A DNA stretch of 64,000 nucleotides from Sporosarcina sp. ZBG7A (lineage in GTDB: Bacteria; Bacillota; Bacilli; Bacillales_A; Planococcaceae). The translations under genes were made by a program, and so were the position numbers. The DNA lies in the NCBI RefSeq assembly GCF_000813425.1, contig NZ_JWIB01000008.1, positions 62,001 to 126,000 of the forward strand. Direction: 5' to 3'. The notes under the pieces are model-generated. The model saw only the letters and a list, made by a program, of their open reading frames with translations, did no database searches and was not told where the DNA came from. Of the stretch, positions 46,206 to 55,269 are shown piece after piece. Position 1 is the first letter of the stretch. Each line of letters begins with the position of its first letter.

Positions 46206-47367
46206 CAATATCCTTTCACAGGAAGAAATAGAAGCTCTATTACGTGGAGAATCCATAGATACTGGAGCTGAAGCGGAGCAGGAGATGCAAGGTATTTCAA
46301 CAGACGATTATCTCGATGAAATGGAGCAAGATGCTCTAGGGGAAATTGGGAATATTTCATTTGGAAGTTCAGCAACAGCGTTATCTAGTTTGCTAGGTCA
46401 AAAAGTTGAAATCACGACACCTGCGATTTCTGTAATTGATCGAAATGATCTTGAAACAGAATTTGTTCATCCATATGTCGCAGTAGGCGTTGAATATACA
46501 GTTGGACTAAGCGGAACAAATTTACTTGTCATCAAGCAAAGTGATGCTGCTATAATTGCTGATCTGATGCTTGGTGGAGATGGGCTATCACCGGATGAAG
46601 ATTTGGGCGAGATTCATCTAAGTGCTGTACAAGAAGCGATGAACCAAATGATGGGCTCTGCTGCAACTTCGATGTCGACAGTGTTCAATAAAAAAGTAGA
46701 TATTTCACCACCGACGATTGAGTTACTAGATGTCCAAAAAGATAAAGGCACAGGAAGCATACCAAACGAAGATTTACTCATACGTGTATCATTCAACTTA
46801 AAAGTGGGTACTCTCATTGATTCGAATATTATGCAACTGTTTCCTTTAGGTCTCGGTAAAGAGCTAGTTTCGTCTTTAGTCGGAAATTCGACGGCAGAAG
46901 CAGCGCCAACAGTTGCAGAACCAGCACCACAGGCGGTACCACAACCTGAACAGCCTCAGCAAGTTCAGCAGCAACAAACTGCACAACAACATTCAGGCTA
47001 TAACGAAACACAGCAATTGCCACCACGACAGCAACAAAATCAGCATGCGAATGTACAGCAAGCGCAGTTTGCGAGTTTCGAATCACCATCTTTGAGTCAA
47101 AACGAAACTTCTAATTTAAACTTATTGCTAGACATTCCGTTGAAAGTTACAGTTGAGTTGGGCCGTACGAAGCGATCTGTTAAGGAAATATTGGAAATGT
47201 CGAGCGGATCTATTATTGAACTCGACAAATTAGCAGGAGAGCCTGTCGATATTCTCGTGAATAACAGACACATTGCAAAAGGTGAAGTTGTTGTTATAGA
47301 CGAAAACTTCGGTGTTCGGATTACGGACATCTTAAGTCAAACAGAACGGTTAAATAATTTACGATAA
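46195..47367 (+). CDS. fliY: Flagellar motor switch phosphatase FliY
   Basis: C-ring subunit fusing a CheC-type CheY-P phosphatase to a FliN-like domain. The N-terminal peptide DNILSQEEIEALL resembles FliM. Two phosphatase helices carry the E-x2-N pattern (ALGEIGNISFGSSATAL, and AVQEAMNQMMGSAATSM). A Gln/Pro-rich linker spans about 235-300. The C-terminal SpoA domain (LLLDIPLKVTVELGRTKRSVKEIL) replaces FliN. It is 390 residues. ATG at 46195 with GGAGGGG 8 bases upstream; 46198 is also possible. Confidence 0.95.
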   Translation: MMSDNILSQEEIEALLRGESIDTGAEAEQEMQGISTDDYLDEMEQDALGEIGNISFGSSATALSSLLGQKVEITTPAISVIDRNDLETEFVHPYVAVGVEYTVGLSGTNLLVIKQSDAAIIADLMLGGDGLSPDEDLGEIHLSAVQEAMNQMMGSAATSMSTVFNKKVDISPPTIELLDVQKDKGTGSIPNEDLLIRVSFNLKVGTLIDSNIMQLFPLGLGKELVSSLVGNSTAEAAPTVAEPAPQAVPQPEQPQQVQQQQTAQQHSGYNETQQLPPRQQQNQHANVQQAQFASFESPSLSQNETSNLNLLLDIPLKVTVELGRTKRSVKEILEMSSGSIIELDKLAGEPVDILVNNRHIAKGEVVVIDENFGVRITDILSQTERLNNLR

Positions 47368-47385
47368 ACCTTGGAGGTCATGGAA

Positions 47386-47748
47386 ATGTCAAAACGTATT
47401 TTAATAGTGGACGATGCAGCATTTATGCGAATGATGGTAAAAGATATTCTATCAAAAAATAATTTTGAAGTAGTTGGAGAAGCTGCAGATGGTGTTCAAG
47501 CAGTCGAAAAGTATTTCGAATTAAAACCAGACCTTGTAACAATGGATATTACTATGCCGGAAATGGACGGAATCGCAGCGTTAAAGGCGATCAAAGAAAA
47601 AGATCCGAATGCGACAATTATTATGTGTTCAGCAATGGGGCAGCAAGCAATGGTAATTGACGCGATTCAAGCAGGTGCAAAAGACTTCATTGTGAAGCCA
47701 TTCCAGGCAGACCGGGTTGTTGAAGCAATTGAAAAAGCACTTAGCTAA
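47386..47748 (+). CDS. cheY: Chemotaxis response regulator CheY
   Basis: Single receiver domain phosphorylated by CheA that binds FliM and FliY to set rotation sense. It has the acidic pair in ILIVDDAAFM, the phospho-acceptor Asp54 in VTMDITMPEMDG, and the conserved lysine in FIVKPFQADR. It is 120 residues. ATG at 47386 is chosen because TTGGAGG is then 8 bases upstream; an ATG at 47380 would leave 2. It lies within fla/che, as in B. subtilis. Confidence 0.97.
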   Translation: MSKRILIVDDAAFMRMMVKDILSKNNFEVVGEAADGVQAVEKYFELKPDLVTMDITMPEMDGIAALKAIKEKDPNATIIMCSAMGQQAMVIDAIQAGAKDFIVKPFQADRVVEAIEKALS

Positions 47749-48430
47749 ATTCCAGACGTTTGCAGTCATTTCTATGCTGTTGCTTGTAACACTTTGCATA
47801 GTTTCTAGTGTGACTCCTTTGACTGTCCAGGCAGCAACAGATTCATCGGTAACAGACTACCTTAATAAAAATAATGAAAAAGATGGATCACCTGCTACAG
47901 AAAGCAAGACTCCTGAAGAAGCAGATTTGAGTCGCAATCCGTCACCGGTCGGTTTAACTGCATGGGATTATATTAAGACACTTTTAGCTCTTGCGTTTGT
48001 CATTGCCTTGATTTATGGCATGGTGAAGTTCATCAACACGAGAAATCGTGTGACTCAACATGGCAAGCTCATGCAAAACATGGGTGGCTTGTCACTTGGC
48101 CAGCAGAAGTCGATTCAATTAGTGAAAATTGGTGAGCAGTACTTCCTGATTGGTGTTGGGGATGATGTACAGCTGCTAAAAGAACTTTCGAATCCAGAGG
48201 AAATTGCGCAGCTGGCTGCCTATTACTCTGAAGAAGATGAAGTCCTTCAACAAAGTCTCGTAATGAAACTTGTGAATGGATTGAAAAATCGAAAGACCAA
48301 CCCTTATCAGAAACAAGAAGAACCAGACGATTTCGGTAAACTGTTTAAACATAAGTTGACTGAAGTCGAGAACGAGAGGAAACGTCAGCTCGATCAACTG
48401 ACGGAGAAGGAGCGCAATCGGAATGAATGA
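47717..48430 (+). CDS. fliO: Flagellar biosynthesis protein FliO (FliZ)
   Basis: Export-gate assembly factor that helps build the FliP ring. A signal-like first hydrophobic stretch (about 14-39, ending TVQAA) and a second membrane segment (about 85-105, LLALAFVIALIYGMVKFI) are followed by the cytosolic domain SLGQQKSIQLVKIGEQYFLIGVGDDVQLL. The start is unclear: TTG at 47717 overlaps cheY by 32 bases, and TTG at 47729 gives MKKHLAKFQ; neither has a clear ribosome site. 237 residues at most. Confidence 0.88.
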   Translation: MLKQLKKHLAKFQTFAVISMLLLVTLCIVSSVTPLTVQAATDSSVTDYLNKNNEKDGSPATESKTPEEADLSRNPSPVGLTAWDYIKTLLALAFVIALIYGMVKFINTRNRVTQHGKLMQNMGGLSLGQQKSIQLVKIGEQYFLIGVGDDVQLLKELSNPEEIAQLAAYYSEEDEVLQQSLVMKLVNGLKNRKTNPYQKQEEPDDFGKLFKHKLTEVENERKRQLDQLTEKERNRNE

Positions 48431-49088
48431 CTTTATGCAATTTTTTTCGGATAGTGATCCGGGTGCAGTATCGACGTCCGTAAAGATGCTTCTTCTATTG
48501 ACCGTTCTATCCCTAGCTCCAGCGATTCTGATCCTGATGACATCGTTCGCCAGGATCATTATTGTTTTATCGTTTGTCCGTTCAGCGTTGGCAACCCAAC
48601 AAATGCCACCAAACCAAGTTCTTATAGGACTAGCTCTGTTTTTAACTTTTTTCATTATGGCGCCTACATTCCAACAAGTGAACGATGACGCTTTGAAACC
48701 GTTGTTTGCAGAAGAAATATCATTAGATGATGCCTACGAAAAAGCTAGTGTACCTTTCAAAGAATTTATGGGAAAACATACGCGGCAAAAAGATTTGGAG
48801 TTATTTTTAAGATATAACAACGCAGATCGACCTGAAACGATGGAGGACATTCCATTAACAATGATGGTTCCTGCTTTTGCATTAAGTGAGATAAAGACAG
48901 CCTTCCAGATGGGATTCATGATCTTTATTCCATTTCTGGTCATTGATATGATTGTTGCTAGTATTCTAATGTCAATGGGTATGATGATGCTACCACCGGT
49001 AATGATTTCATTGCCATTTAAAATATTGTTATTCGTACTAGTGGATGGCTGGTATCTGATAGTTAAATCACTGCTGCAAAGCTTTTAG
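48423..49088 (+). CDS. fliP: Flagellar export gate protein FliP
   Basis: Core of the FliP5-FliQ4-FliR1 export channel. Four hydrophobic segments are present, with the family signatures LTSFARIIIVLSFVRSALATQQMPPNQVLIGLALFLT and FIPFLVIDMIVASILMSMGMMMLPPV. It is 221 residues. ATG at 48423 overlaps the end of fliO, with GAAGGAG upstream. fliQ follows 12 bases later. Confidence 0.97.
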   Translation: MNDFMQFFSDSDPGAVSTSVKMLLLLTVLSLAPAILILMTSFARIIIVLSFVRSALATQQMPPNQVLIGLALFLTFFIMAPTFQQVNDDALKPLFAEEISLDDAYEKASVPFKEFMGKHTRQKDLELFLRYNNADRPETMEDIPLTMMVPAFALSEIKTAFQMGFMIFIPFLVIDMIVASILMSMGMMMLPPVMISLPFKILLFVLVDGWYLIVKSLLQSF

Positions 49089-49100
49089 GAGGGGTTCAGA

Positions 49101-49370
49101 TTGACAGGTGAAATGATCATTGCTGTCGCCGAGCGATCGGTGTGGGTGATTTTAATGACAGCAGGACCCCTGCTGATTGTTGCATTAGTAACCGGGTTAG
49201 CGGTCAGTATTTTCCAAGCGACTACTCAAATTCAAGAACAGACCCTTGCATTTGTACCGAAAATTGTTGCGGTACTCGTCGCTCTTGTTTTTTTCGGACC
49301 TTGGATGTTGTCCAAAGTAACGGCTTATGCGGCTGATATCTTTGATAATTTATCCCGGTATATAGGGTAG
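49101..49370 (+). CDS. fliQ: Flagellar export gate protein FliQ
   Basis: Small two-segment membrane protein of the export channel. The conserved span GLAVSIFQATTQIQEQTLAFVPKIVAVLVAL is nearly invariant. It is 89 residues from the TTG at 49101, which has GGAGGGG upstream and aligns with the length of the B. subtilis protein; an internal ATG at 49113 would remove four residues. fliR starts 5 bases later. Confidence 0.95.
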   Translation: MTGEMIIAVAERSVWVILMTAGPLLIVALVTGLAVSIFQATTQIQEQTLAFVPKIVAVLVALVFFGPWMLSKVTAYAADIFDNLSRYIG

Positions 49371-49375
49371 CTCCA

Positions 49376-50152
49376 ATGGATGCATTCATGCCGTTTGTTG
49401 CAACCTATTTATTAGTTTTGACCCGGATATCTGCGTTTTTTGTTACACTTCCGTTATTTTCGTACAAAGCTATACCGCCCGTAATGAGAATCGTATTTGC
49501 TGCTCTACTTGCATGGATGTTTGTATTTACTCTGAACGTACCAGACCTTGAAATCAATGGAGCTTATATTCTGCTCGTTCTGAAAGAAGCATTGATAGGA
49601 TTAACGATTGGTATTATCGCCTTTATCGTAATGGCAGCAATTCAAGTAGCAGGAGGTCTCATTGACTTTCAAATGGGATTCGCAATTGCCAACGTCATTG
49701 ATCCTCAAACTGGAACGCAATCACCTTTGATGGGTCAATTTTTCAACTCACTAGCGTTGCTATTGCTTCTCGCAGTAAATGGACATCATGTTTTGTTGGA
49801 TGGTGTGTTTTATAGTTATCAGTTTCTTCCAATCGACCAATTATGGCCATCATTTGGAAGTGAGCGTGTCGCTGAACATGTATTGAAAACGATGGCTGCT
49901 GTGTTTGGGATTTCCTTTCAAATGGCCATTCCCATAGTCGCTACATTGTTCCTGGTCGATTTAGCCCTTGGCATTACTGCACGAACAGTGCCACAACTTA
50001 ACATTTTCGTAATTGGTTTCCCGATTAAGATAGGGGTGGGGTTCCTTGTGCTTTTCATCATGGGAGGCGTCATTGTAGCGATGATGCAAAAGATATTTGA
50101 AGTGATGGCAGTAAGTATGAGAGATTTGATGGTGTTGTTAGGAGGGGGATAA
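49376..50152 (+). CDS. fliR: Flagellar export gate protein FliR
   Basis: Third channel component, related to FlhB contact surfaces. It has about six hydrophobic segments and the motifs FFVTLPLFSYKAIPPVMRIVFA, GGLIDFQMGFAIANVIDPQTGTQSPLMGQF and FVIGFPIKIGVGFLVLF. It is 258 residues. ATG at 49376, where the ribosome site is weak, so translation may depend on fliQ. flhB follows after 4 bases. Confidence 0.96.
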   Translation: MDAFMPFVATYLLVLTRISAFFVTLPLFSYKAIPPVMRIVFAALLAWMFVFTLNVPDLEINGAYILLVLKEALIGLTIGIIAFIVMAAIQVAGGLIDFQMGFAIANVIDPQTGTQSPLMGQFFNSLALLLLLAVNGHHVLLDGVFYSYQFLPIDQLWPSFGSERVAEHVLKTMAAVFGISFQMAIPIVATLFLVDLALGITARTVPQLNIFVIGFPIKIGVGFLVLFIMGGVIVAMMQKIFEVMAVSMRDLMVLLGGG

Positions 50153-50156
50153 GTAC

Positions 50157-51236
50157 ATGTTGCGCTTGGATCTTCAGTTTTTCGCAGGTGAGAAAACGGA
50201 AAAAGCGACACCGAAAAAGCGAGAAGATTCTCGAAAAAAAGGTCAAGTCTTAAAGAGTCAAGATGTGACTAGTGCAATTGTGCTGCTTTCAGTATTCCTA
50301 TTTTTATTTTTTGCAGCAGGATTCATGAAAGATCGTTTTTATAAGTTTTTCAAGGAAACATTTCATACATACATAACGATGGAAAAGCTAGATATTGATC
50401 AGACCATGATAATCTACATGGAAGTCATTAAAGAAATGGCATTCATTATGTTGCCTGTCATGCTGGTTGCGATGGTAGCTGCAATTGCGGGTAATTTGAT
50501 ACAGTTTGGACTGCTATTCACGGGAGAGCCGTTGAAATTCGATTTGAAGAAAATCGACCCGATTAAAGGACTTAAACGAATTTTTTCTATAAAAGCAATC
50601 GTCGAGTTACTTAAATCATTGTTAAAGATTTCATTTATCGGTGGTGTTACATCAATAATTCTTTATTTTAATATTGATAAAGTATTGAATTTAGCGTTTA
50701 AAACACCGTCAGCTGTCATGAAGACCGTCGGTGAACTTGTTGCTTTGATGGGAATCACAGCTTCGTTTGTCTTGTTGTTTATTTCCATCCTCGATTTTCT
50801 TTACCAGAAATATGACTATGAAAAAAACTTAAAAATGTCGAAACAAGACATTAAAGATGAATATAAGAACTCAGAAGGCGATCCGTTGATAAAATCTAAG
50901 ATCAAACAGCGTCAGCGTGAAATGGCCATGCGGAGAATGATGCAAGAAGTTCCGCAAGCTGATGTGGTCATTACGAACCCGACGCACTACGCGATCGCGA
51001 TTAAGTATACAGATGGAGAAATGGATGCGCCTGTAGTTGTTGCTAAAGGTGTCGACTTCATTGCCCAAAAGATCAAACTCATAGCGAAAGAGAACGAAAT
51101 TGTGACTGTCGAAAATCGACCGCTTGCTCGTGCGCTCTATACAGATACAGAGATCGGGGATCGAATTCCCGATCAATTTTTTAAAGCAGTTGCTGAAGTA
51201 CTGGCGTATGTATACCGGATTCAGCGCAAAATTTAA
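50157..51236 (+). CDS. flhB: Flagellar export switch protein FlhB
   Basis: Membrane protein that sets substrate class for export. The N-terminal FAGEKTEKATPKKREDSRKKGQV and four membrane segments (about 34-210) precede the cytosolic domain with the self-cleavage motif NPTH followed by YAIAIKY near residue 280. It is 359 residues. ATG at 50157 after GGAGGGGG. Its cleaved part is the likely model for the separate ylqH gene at 22858-23139. Confidence 0.97.
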   Translation: MLRLDLQFFAGEKTEKATPKKREDSRKKGQVLKSQDVTSAIVLLSVFLFLFFAAGFMKDRFYKFFKETFHTYITMEKLDIDQTMIIYMEVIKEMAFIMLPVMLVAMVAAIAGNLIQFGLLFTGEPLKFDLKKIDPIKGLKRIFSIKAIVELLKSLLKISFIGGVTSIILYFNIDKVLNLAFKTPSAVMKTVGELVALMGITASFVLLFISILDFLYQKYDYEKNLKMSKQDIKDEYKNSEGDPLIKSKIKQRQREMAMRRMMQEVPQADVVITNPTHYAIAIKYTDGEMDAPVVVAKGVDFIAQKIKLIAKENEIVTVENRPLARALYTDTEIGDRIPDQFFKAVAEVLAYVYRIQRKI

Positions 51237-51261
51237 ATGAACAACAGAAAGTGGGGATGAC

Positions 51262-53295
51262 ATGCAGTTTAAAGATATCGGTGTACTCGCATCCGTAATT
51301 ATGATTGTTGCGATGCTTGTCATTCCGTTGCCTCACTGGTTGCTCAGTTTCCTGATTATTATTAATATCACTCTCGCGCTGTTAGTGCTTCTCACAGCAA
51401 TGAATATGCAAGAAGCGCTTCAGTTTTCAATATTTCCTTCATTGCTCCTTTTACTGACACTCTTTCGACTTGGTCTTAACGTATCTACTACTCGTGCGAT
51501 TTTGAGTGACGGAAGTGCAGGGGGAGTCGTTGACACGTTCGGTTCGTTCGTAACCGGAGGCAACGTAATAGTAGGACTTGTCGTGTTCGTGATTTTGATC
51601 ATTATTCAATTTATCGTTATTACTAAAGGATCGGAGCGTGTTTCGGAAGTTGCCGCTCGATTCACACTGGATGCAATGCCAGGGAAACAAATGAGTATTG
51701 ACGCAGATTTGAACGCAGGAATGATTTCTGACACACAAGCAAGAGAACGCCGGGAAAAAGTGAGTAACGAAGCGGACTTTTATGGTGCCATGGATGGTGC
51801 GACAAAGTTCGTAAAAGGAGACGCAATAGCAGGGATTATCATCGTTATGATCAACTTGCTTGTTGGGATGATTATCGGGGTTGTCCAACTCGGTCTACCG
51901 TTTGCAGAAGCGGCAACAACGTTTTCTAAACTAACAGTCGGTGACGGAATCGTTTCCCAAATTCCAGCATTGCTCATTTCAACCGCAACCGGAATCGTGG
52001 TTACACGAGCTGCTTCAGAAGGCAACTTAGGAACAGATATTACGAGTCAGTTGCTGGGGCAACCTAAGTTATTATACGTAGCAGCCGTAACGATTCTTTT
52101 GTTAGGACTTGCAACACCTATCAATGATATTTTAACAATTCCAATTGCGATTGCTCTTGCGGTAAGTGCATTTATGATGTCACGACCTAAAGACGAGGAT
52201 CCAGATGAATTACTGGAACTTGAAGAAAGCGAACAAACAGAAGGGCTGAAGAGTCCAGAAAACGTCGTAAACTTATTGAATGTAGACCCAGTTGAGTTTG
52301 AATTTGGCTATGGACTAATCCCTCTAGTCGATGCTTCCCAAGGTGGGGATTTGCTCGATCGCGTTGTTATGATAAGAAGACAGCTTGCACTAGAACTTGG
52401 CCTCGTTATTCCAGTTGTGCGGATTCGTGATAACATTCAGCTTCAGCCGAATGAGTACAGGATAAAAATTAAAGGTAGTGAAATGGCAAGAGGAGAGTTG
52501 TTGCTCGATCACTATTTAGCAATGAGTCCTGGTGGTGATGATTCAATCTCAGGAATAGACACTGTAGAACCTTCTTTCGGTCTTCCAGCAAAATGGATTA
52601 CTGAAGAAGTAAAAGAGGATGCGGAAATCTTAGGATATACCGTAGTAGATCCTCCGAGTGTCGTTTCAACCCACTTGACAGAAATCATTCGTGCAAATGC
52701 CTCAGATTTGATTGGTCGTCAAGAGACGAAGCAACTGATCGATCATGTGCATGAGTCCTATCCGATTCTTGTGGATGAACTTACACCAACGCCGCTATCT
52801 GTTGGTGAGATTCAAAAAGTGTTGGCGAAGTTGTTAAGTGAGCATGTATCGATCCGGAACTTGCCAATTATCTTTGAAACACTAGCGGATTCTTCAAAAT
52901 ATACGGCTGACGTAGATTTGTTGACGGAGTATGCTAGACAGTCACTCGCGCGGCAAATCACTGAACAATATACGCCTCAAGGACAAGCATTGAAAGTCAT
53001 GACTGTCTCTGGAAAAGTTGAAAAACTGATTGCAGATAGTGTCCAACAAACTGAACAGGGGAACTACTTAACGATTGACCCTCAAAACTCGCAGGCAATC
53101 TTGGAATCGATTGCTAGTGAAGTGGAACGTGTTGCGTTACTGGACCAATCGCCTGTCATACTCTGTTCACCAGCAGTCAGAATGTACCTGAGACAAATTA
53201 CGGAACGCTATTTCCCGCAAATCCCAATCTTGTCTTATAATGAATTGGAAGCTTCTGTGGAAGTACAGAGTGTAGGGGTGGTGGATGTCGCATGA
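51262..53295 (+). CDS. flhA: Flagellar export protein FlhA
   Basis: Nonameric export-gate protein using proton motive force. Eight membrane segments (about 1-315) hold the signature RLGLNVSTTRAIL and the FHIPEP-type region RFTLDAMPGKQMSIDADLNAG. The cytosolic domain (about 345-677) docks export chaperones. It is 677 residues. ATG at 51262 after GTGGGGATG. It overlaps flhF by 4 bases. Confidence 0.97.
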   Translation: MQFKDIGVLASVIMIVAMLVIPLPHWLLSFLIIINITLALLVLLTAMNMQEALQFSIFPSLLLLLTLFRLGLNVSTTRAILSDGSAGGVVDTFGSFVTGGNVIVGLVVFVILIIIQFIVITKGSERVSEVAARFTLDAMPGKQMSIDADLNAGMISDTQARERREKVSNEADFYGAMDGATKFVKGDAIAGIIIVMINLLVGMIIGVVQLGLPFAEAATTFSKLTVGDGIVSQIPALLISTATGIVVTRAASEGNLGTDITSQLLGQPKLLYVAAVTILLLGLATPINDILTIPIAIALAVSAFMMSRPKDEDPDELLELEESEQTEGLKSPENVVNLLNVDPVEFEFGYGLIPLVDASQGGDLLDRVVMIRRQLALELGLVIPVVRIRDNIQLQPNEYRIKIKGSEMARGELLLDHYLAMSPGGDDSISGIDTVEPSFGLPAKWITEEVKEDAEILGYTVVDPPSVVSTHLTEIIRANASDLIGRQETKQLIDHVHESYPILVDELTPTPLSVGEIQKVLAKLLSEHVSIRNLPIIFETLADSSKYTADVDLLTEYARQSLARQITEQYTPQGQALKVMTVSGKVEKLIADSVQQTEQGNYLTIDPQNSQAILESIASEVERVALLDQSPVILCSPAVRMYLRQITERYFPQIPILSYNELEASVEVQSVGVVDVA

Positions 53296-54410
53296 AAATG
53301 AAAAAGTATACAGCAGATACAATGGTCCAAGCGATGGAGAAAATCCGTCAAGACTTTGGTGACGACTCGGTTATTCTGAGTTCTACCATTGTCCAATCTA
53401 AAGGGTTTTTAGGACTATTTAAAAAGAAAAGCGTAGAAGTCGTTGCAGGATATGACGAACCGATTATCGTTAAAGAAAAAACAGTTCCATCGTTCTCGTC
53501 GCAACTGAAAACTGAATATGCACAAGAAGACGTGATTGATGATTTGAAAAAAGAAATGAAGGAAATGAAACAACTTCTTAAGACGAATCATGCTCCGCTT
53601 GAATTTAACCAATACCCTGAAGAAATGCATTCATTGTTGACGAGATTGAGCGCGCAAGAGTTGAATAATGGGACAATCCAAAAGATTGCCAGTGAGATTT
53701 TTGGACGTATGAAAGCTGAAAAAGTTGATTTTACAGTTGATGAACAGAAAAAAATCGCGCGTGAAATTTTGAAAGATGAGCTTGCAGACTTGCCGTTCGG
53801 TGGTGTTCATTTTAAAAAGAAATATGTGAACGTACTTGGACCGACAGGAGTCGGAAAAACAACGACAATCGCTAAAATTGCAGCGCGTTCACTCATTGAG
53901 AATAAACGCAAAGTAGGATTCATAACTACAGACACGTATAGAATTGCCGCAATCGAACAATTACGAACCTATGCTAATTTGCTTCAATCACCAGTTGAAG
54001 TAGCTTATAATGATACCGACTTCAAACAGGCATTAGAGAATCTGTCTTCGAAAGATGTTGTGTTCATTGACACAGCAGGTCGTAATTATAAAGAGAAAAA
54101 GTTTGTAGATGATTTGAAACAACTTATCGATTTTGAATTGGAAATGGAATCGTATTTAGTTCTTTCTACTACAACGAAAGAGTCAGATATGCGGTCGATC
54201 GTCGACCAATTCTTAGAATTTCCGATTTCTCAATTTATCTTTACAAAATTGGATGAAACAGAAACTATCGGACCAGTGTTCAATATGTTGATAGATTATA
54301 ATATGGGAATTGCATATGTAACAGATGGTCAAGAAGTGCCAGAAGACCTGGAAGAAGCAACGGTTGAAAAGATATTGACTCTCTTACTTGAGGAGGGAGC
54401 ACATGCGTGA
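53292..54410 (+). CDS. flhF: Flagellar placement GTPase FlhF
   Basis: SRP-type GTPase that directs where flagella are built. The variable N-terminal B domain (1-80 and beyond) is followed by N and G domains with [17 protein letters not shown] near 190, TTDTYRIAAIEQL, DTAGRNYKEK and FTKLDETETIG. It is 372 residues. ATG at 53292 within the flhA end; the next ATG at 53298 is also possible. It works with the downstream FlhG. Confidence 0.96.
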   Translation: MKMKKYTADTMVQAMEKIRQDFGDDSVILSSTIVQSKGFLGLFKKKSVEVVAGYDEPIIVKEKTVPSFSSQLKTEYAQEDVIDDLKKEMKEMKQLLKTNHAPLEFNQYPEEMHSLLTRLSAQELNNGTIQKIASEIFGRMKAEKVDFTVDEQKKIAREILKDELADLPFGGVHFKKKYVNVLGPTGVGKTTTIAKIAARSLIENKRKVGFITTDTYRIAAIEQLRTYANLLQSPVEVAYNDTDFKQALENLSSKDVVFIDTAGRNYKEKKFVDDLKQLIDFELEMESYLVLSTTTKESDMRSIVDQFLEFPISQFIFTKLDETETIGPVFNMLIDYNMGIAYVTDGQEVPEDLEEATVEKILTLLLEEGAHA

Positions 54411-55269
54411 TCAGGCGGAAGCGCTTCGACTGAAGATGATGAAAGCAGAAGGAACCGCAGCCCGTTCCATTGCTGTAATTAGTGGAAAAGGTGGAGTTGG
54501 AAAAACGAATTTCACAACTAATTTTGCAAGTAGCCTACAATCTCAAGGAAAGAGCGTCATCATCGTAGACATGGACATCGGCATGGGGAATGTCCATATC
54601 TTACTCGGTGAATCAGCTCAATATGGTTTGAAGGAATATTTAACGGGAGACCGTACTTTAGTAGAAGTAATTGCTGAAAGTGCAGACGGATTAAGTTTTA
54701 TTTCTGGAGGATCTGGTCTGGAAACTGTATTGGAATGGACAGAAAGTCGCTTTGAAAGGCTCATTGAAGCCTTTGAAACACTACAACAGCAGTACGATTA
54801 TATATTGTTCGATATGGGTGCTGGGGCTTCGGAAAGTTCAATTGAACTGATTGTAGCAGTAGATGAAATCATTGTAATTGCGACATCCGAACCGACATCC
54901 ATTACAGATGCATACTCAATGATGAAATTCATTTGTCTGAGAGATTCAGAAAAAAAGTTCTTCATTGTAAATAATCGAGTACAGCCAAAAGAAGATGGAA
55001 ATGAAGCTGTAACTCGCTTGCAGTTTGCTATGAGGAAGTTTTTGAATAAGGAAACGACTTTGTTAGGAGCACTTCCTGAAGATGCTGCCGTCCATAAATC
55101 AGTTGTTGCACAACAACCTTTCGTAAAACTTTACCCGAATGCCACGATTTCTCGTAGAATGAATGCAATTGCTACTAACTATATTTCATCAGGAACCGAT
55201 ATAGATAGTAAAGAGGGCAGTACGTTTCTTGGACAACTCAAAAAAATATTTGCGAGGGGACGTGGATGA
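54403..55269 (+). CDS. flhG: Flagellar number regulator FlhG (YlxH), MinD-like ATPase
   Basis: ParA/MinD-family ATPase that limits number and position of flagella and stimulates FlhF. An N-terminal helix MRDQAEALRLKMMK includes the Gln that activates FlhF GTPase in homologues. The deviant Walker A is ISGKGGVGKTN near residue 31, followed by DMDIGMGNVHILLG. It is 288 residues. ATG at 54403 after GAGGAGGGAG; it overlaps flhF by 8 bases and cheB by 4. Confidence 0.96.
   Translation: MRDQAEALRLKMMKAEGTAARSIAVISGKGGVGKTNFTTNFASSLQSQGKSVIIVDMDIGMGNVHILLGESAQYGLKEYLTGDRTLVEVIAESADGLSFISGGSGLETVLEWTESRFERLIEAFETLQQQYDYILFDMGAGASESSIELIVAVDEIIVIATSEPTSITDAYSMMKFICLRDSEKKFFIVNNRVQPKEDGNEAVTRLQFAMRKFLNKETTLLGALPEDAAVHKSVVAQQPFVKLYPNATISRRMNAIATNYISSGTDIDSKEGSTFLGQLKKIFARGRG

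Noticed and set aside
45860..46375. Minus-strand open frame of about 171 codons opposite fliM-fliY
   Set aside because: It covers the fliM-fliY junction antisense, with no promoter or start signal.
48176..48655. Minus-strand open frame of about 159 codons opposite fliO-fliP
   Set aside because: Overlaps conserved export genes with no ribosome site; composition typical of a complement frame.
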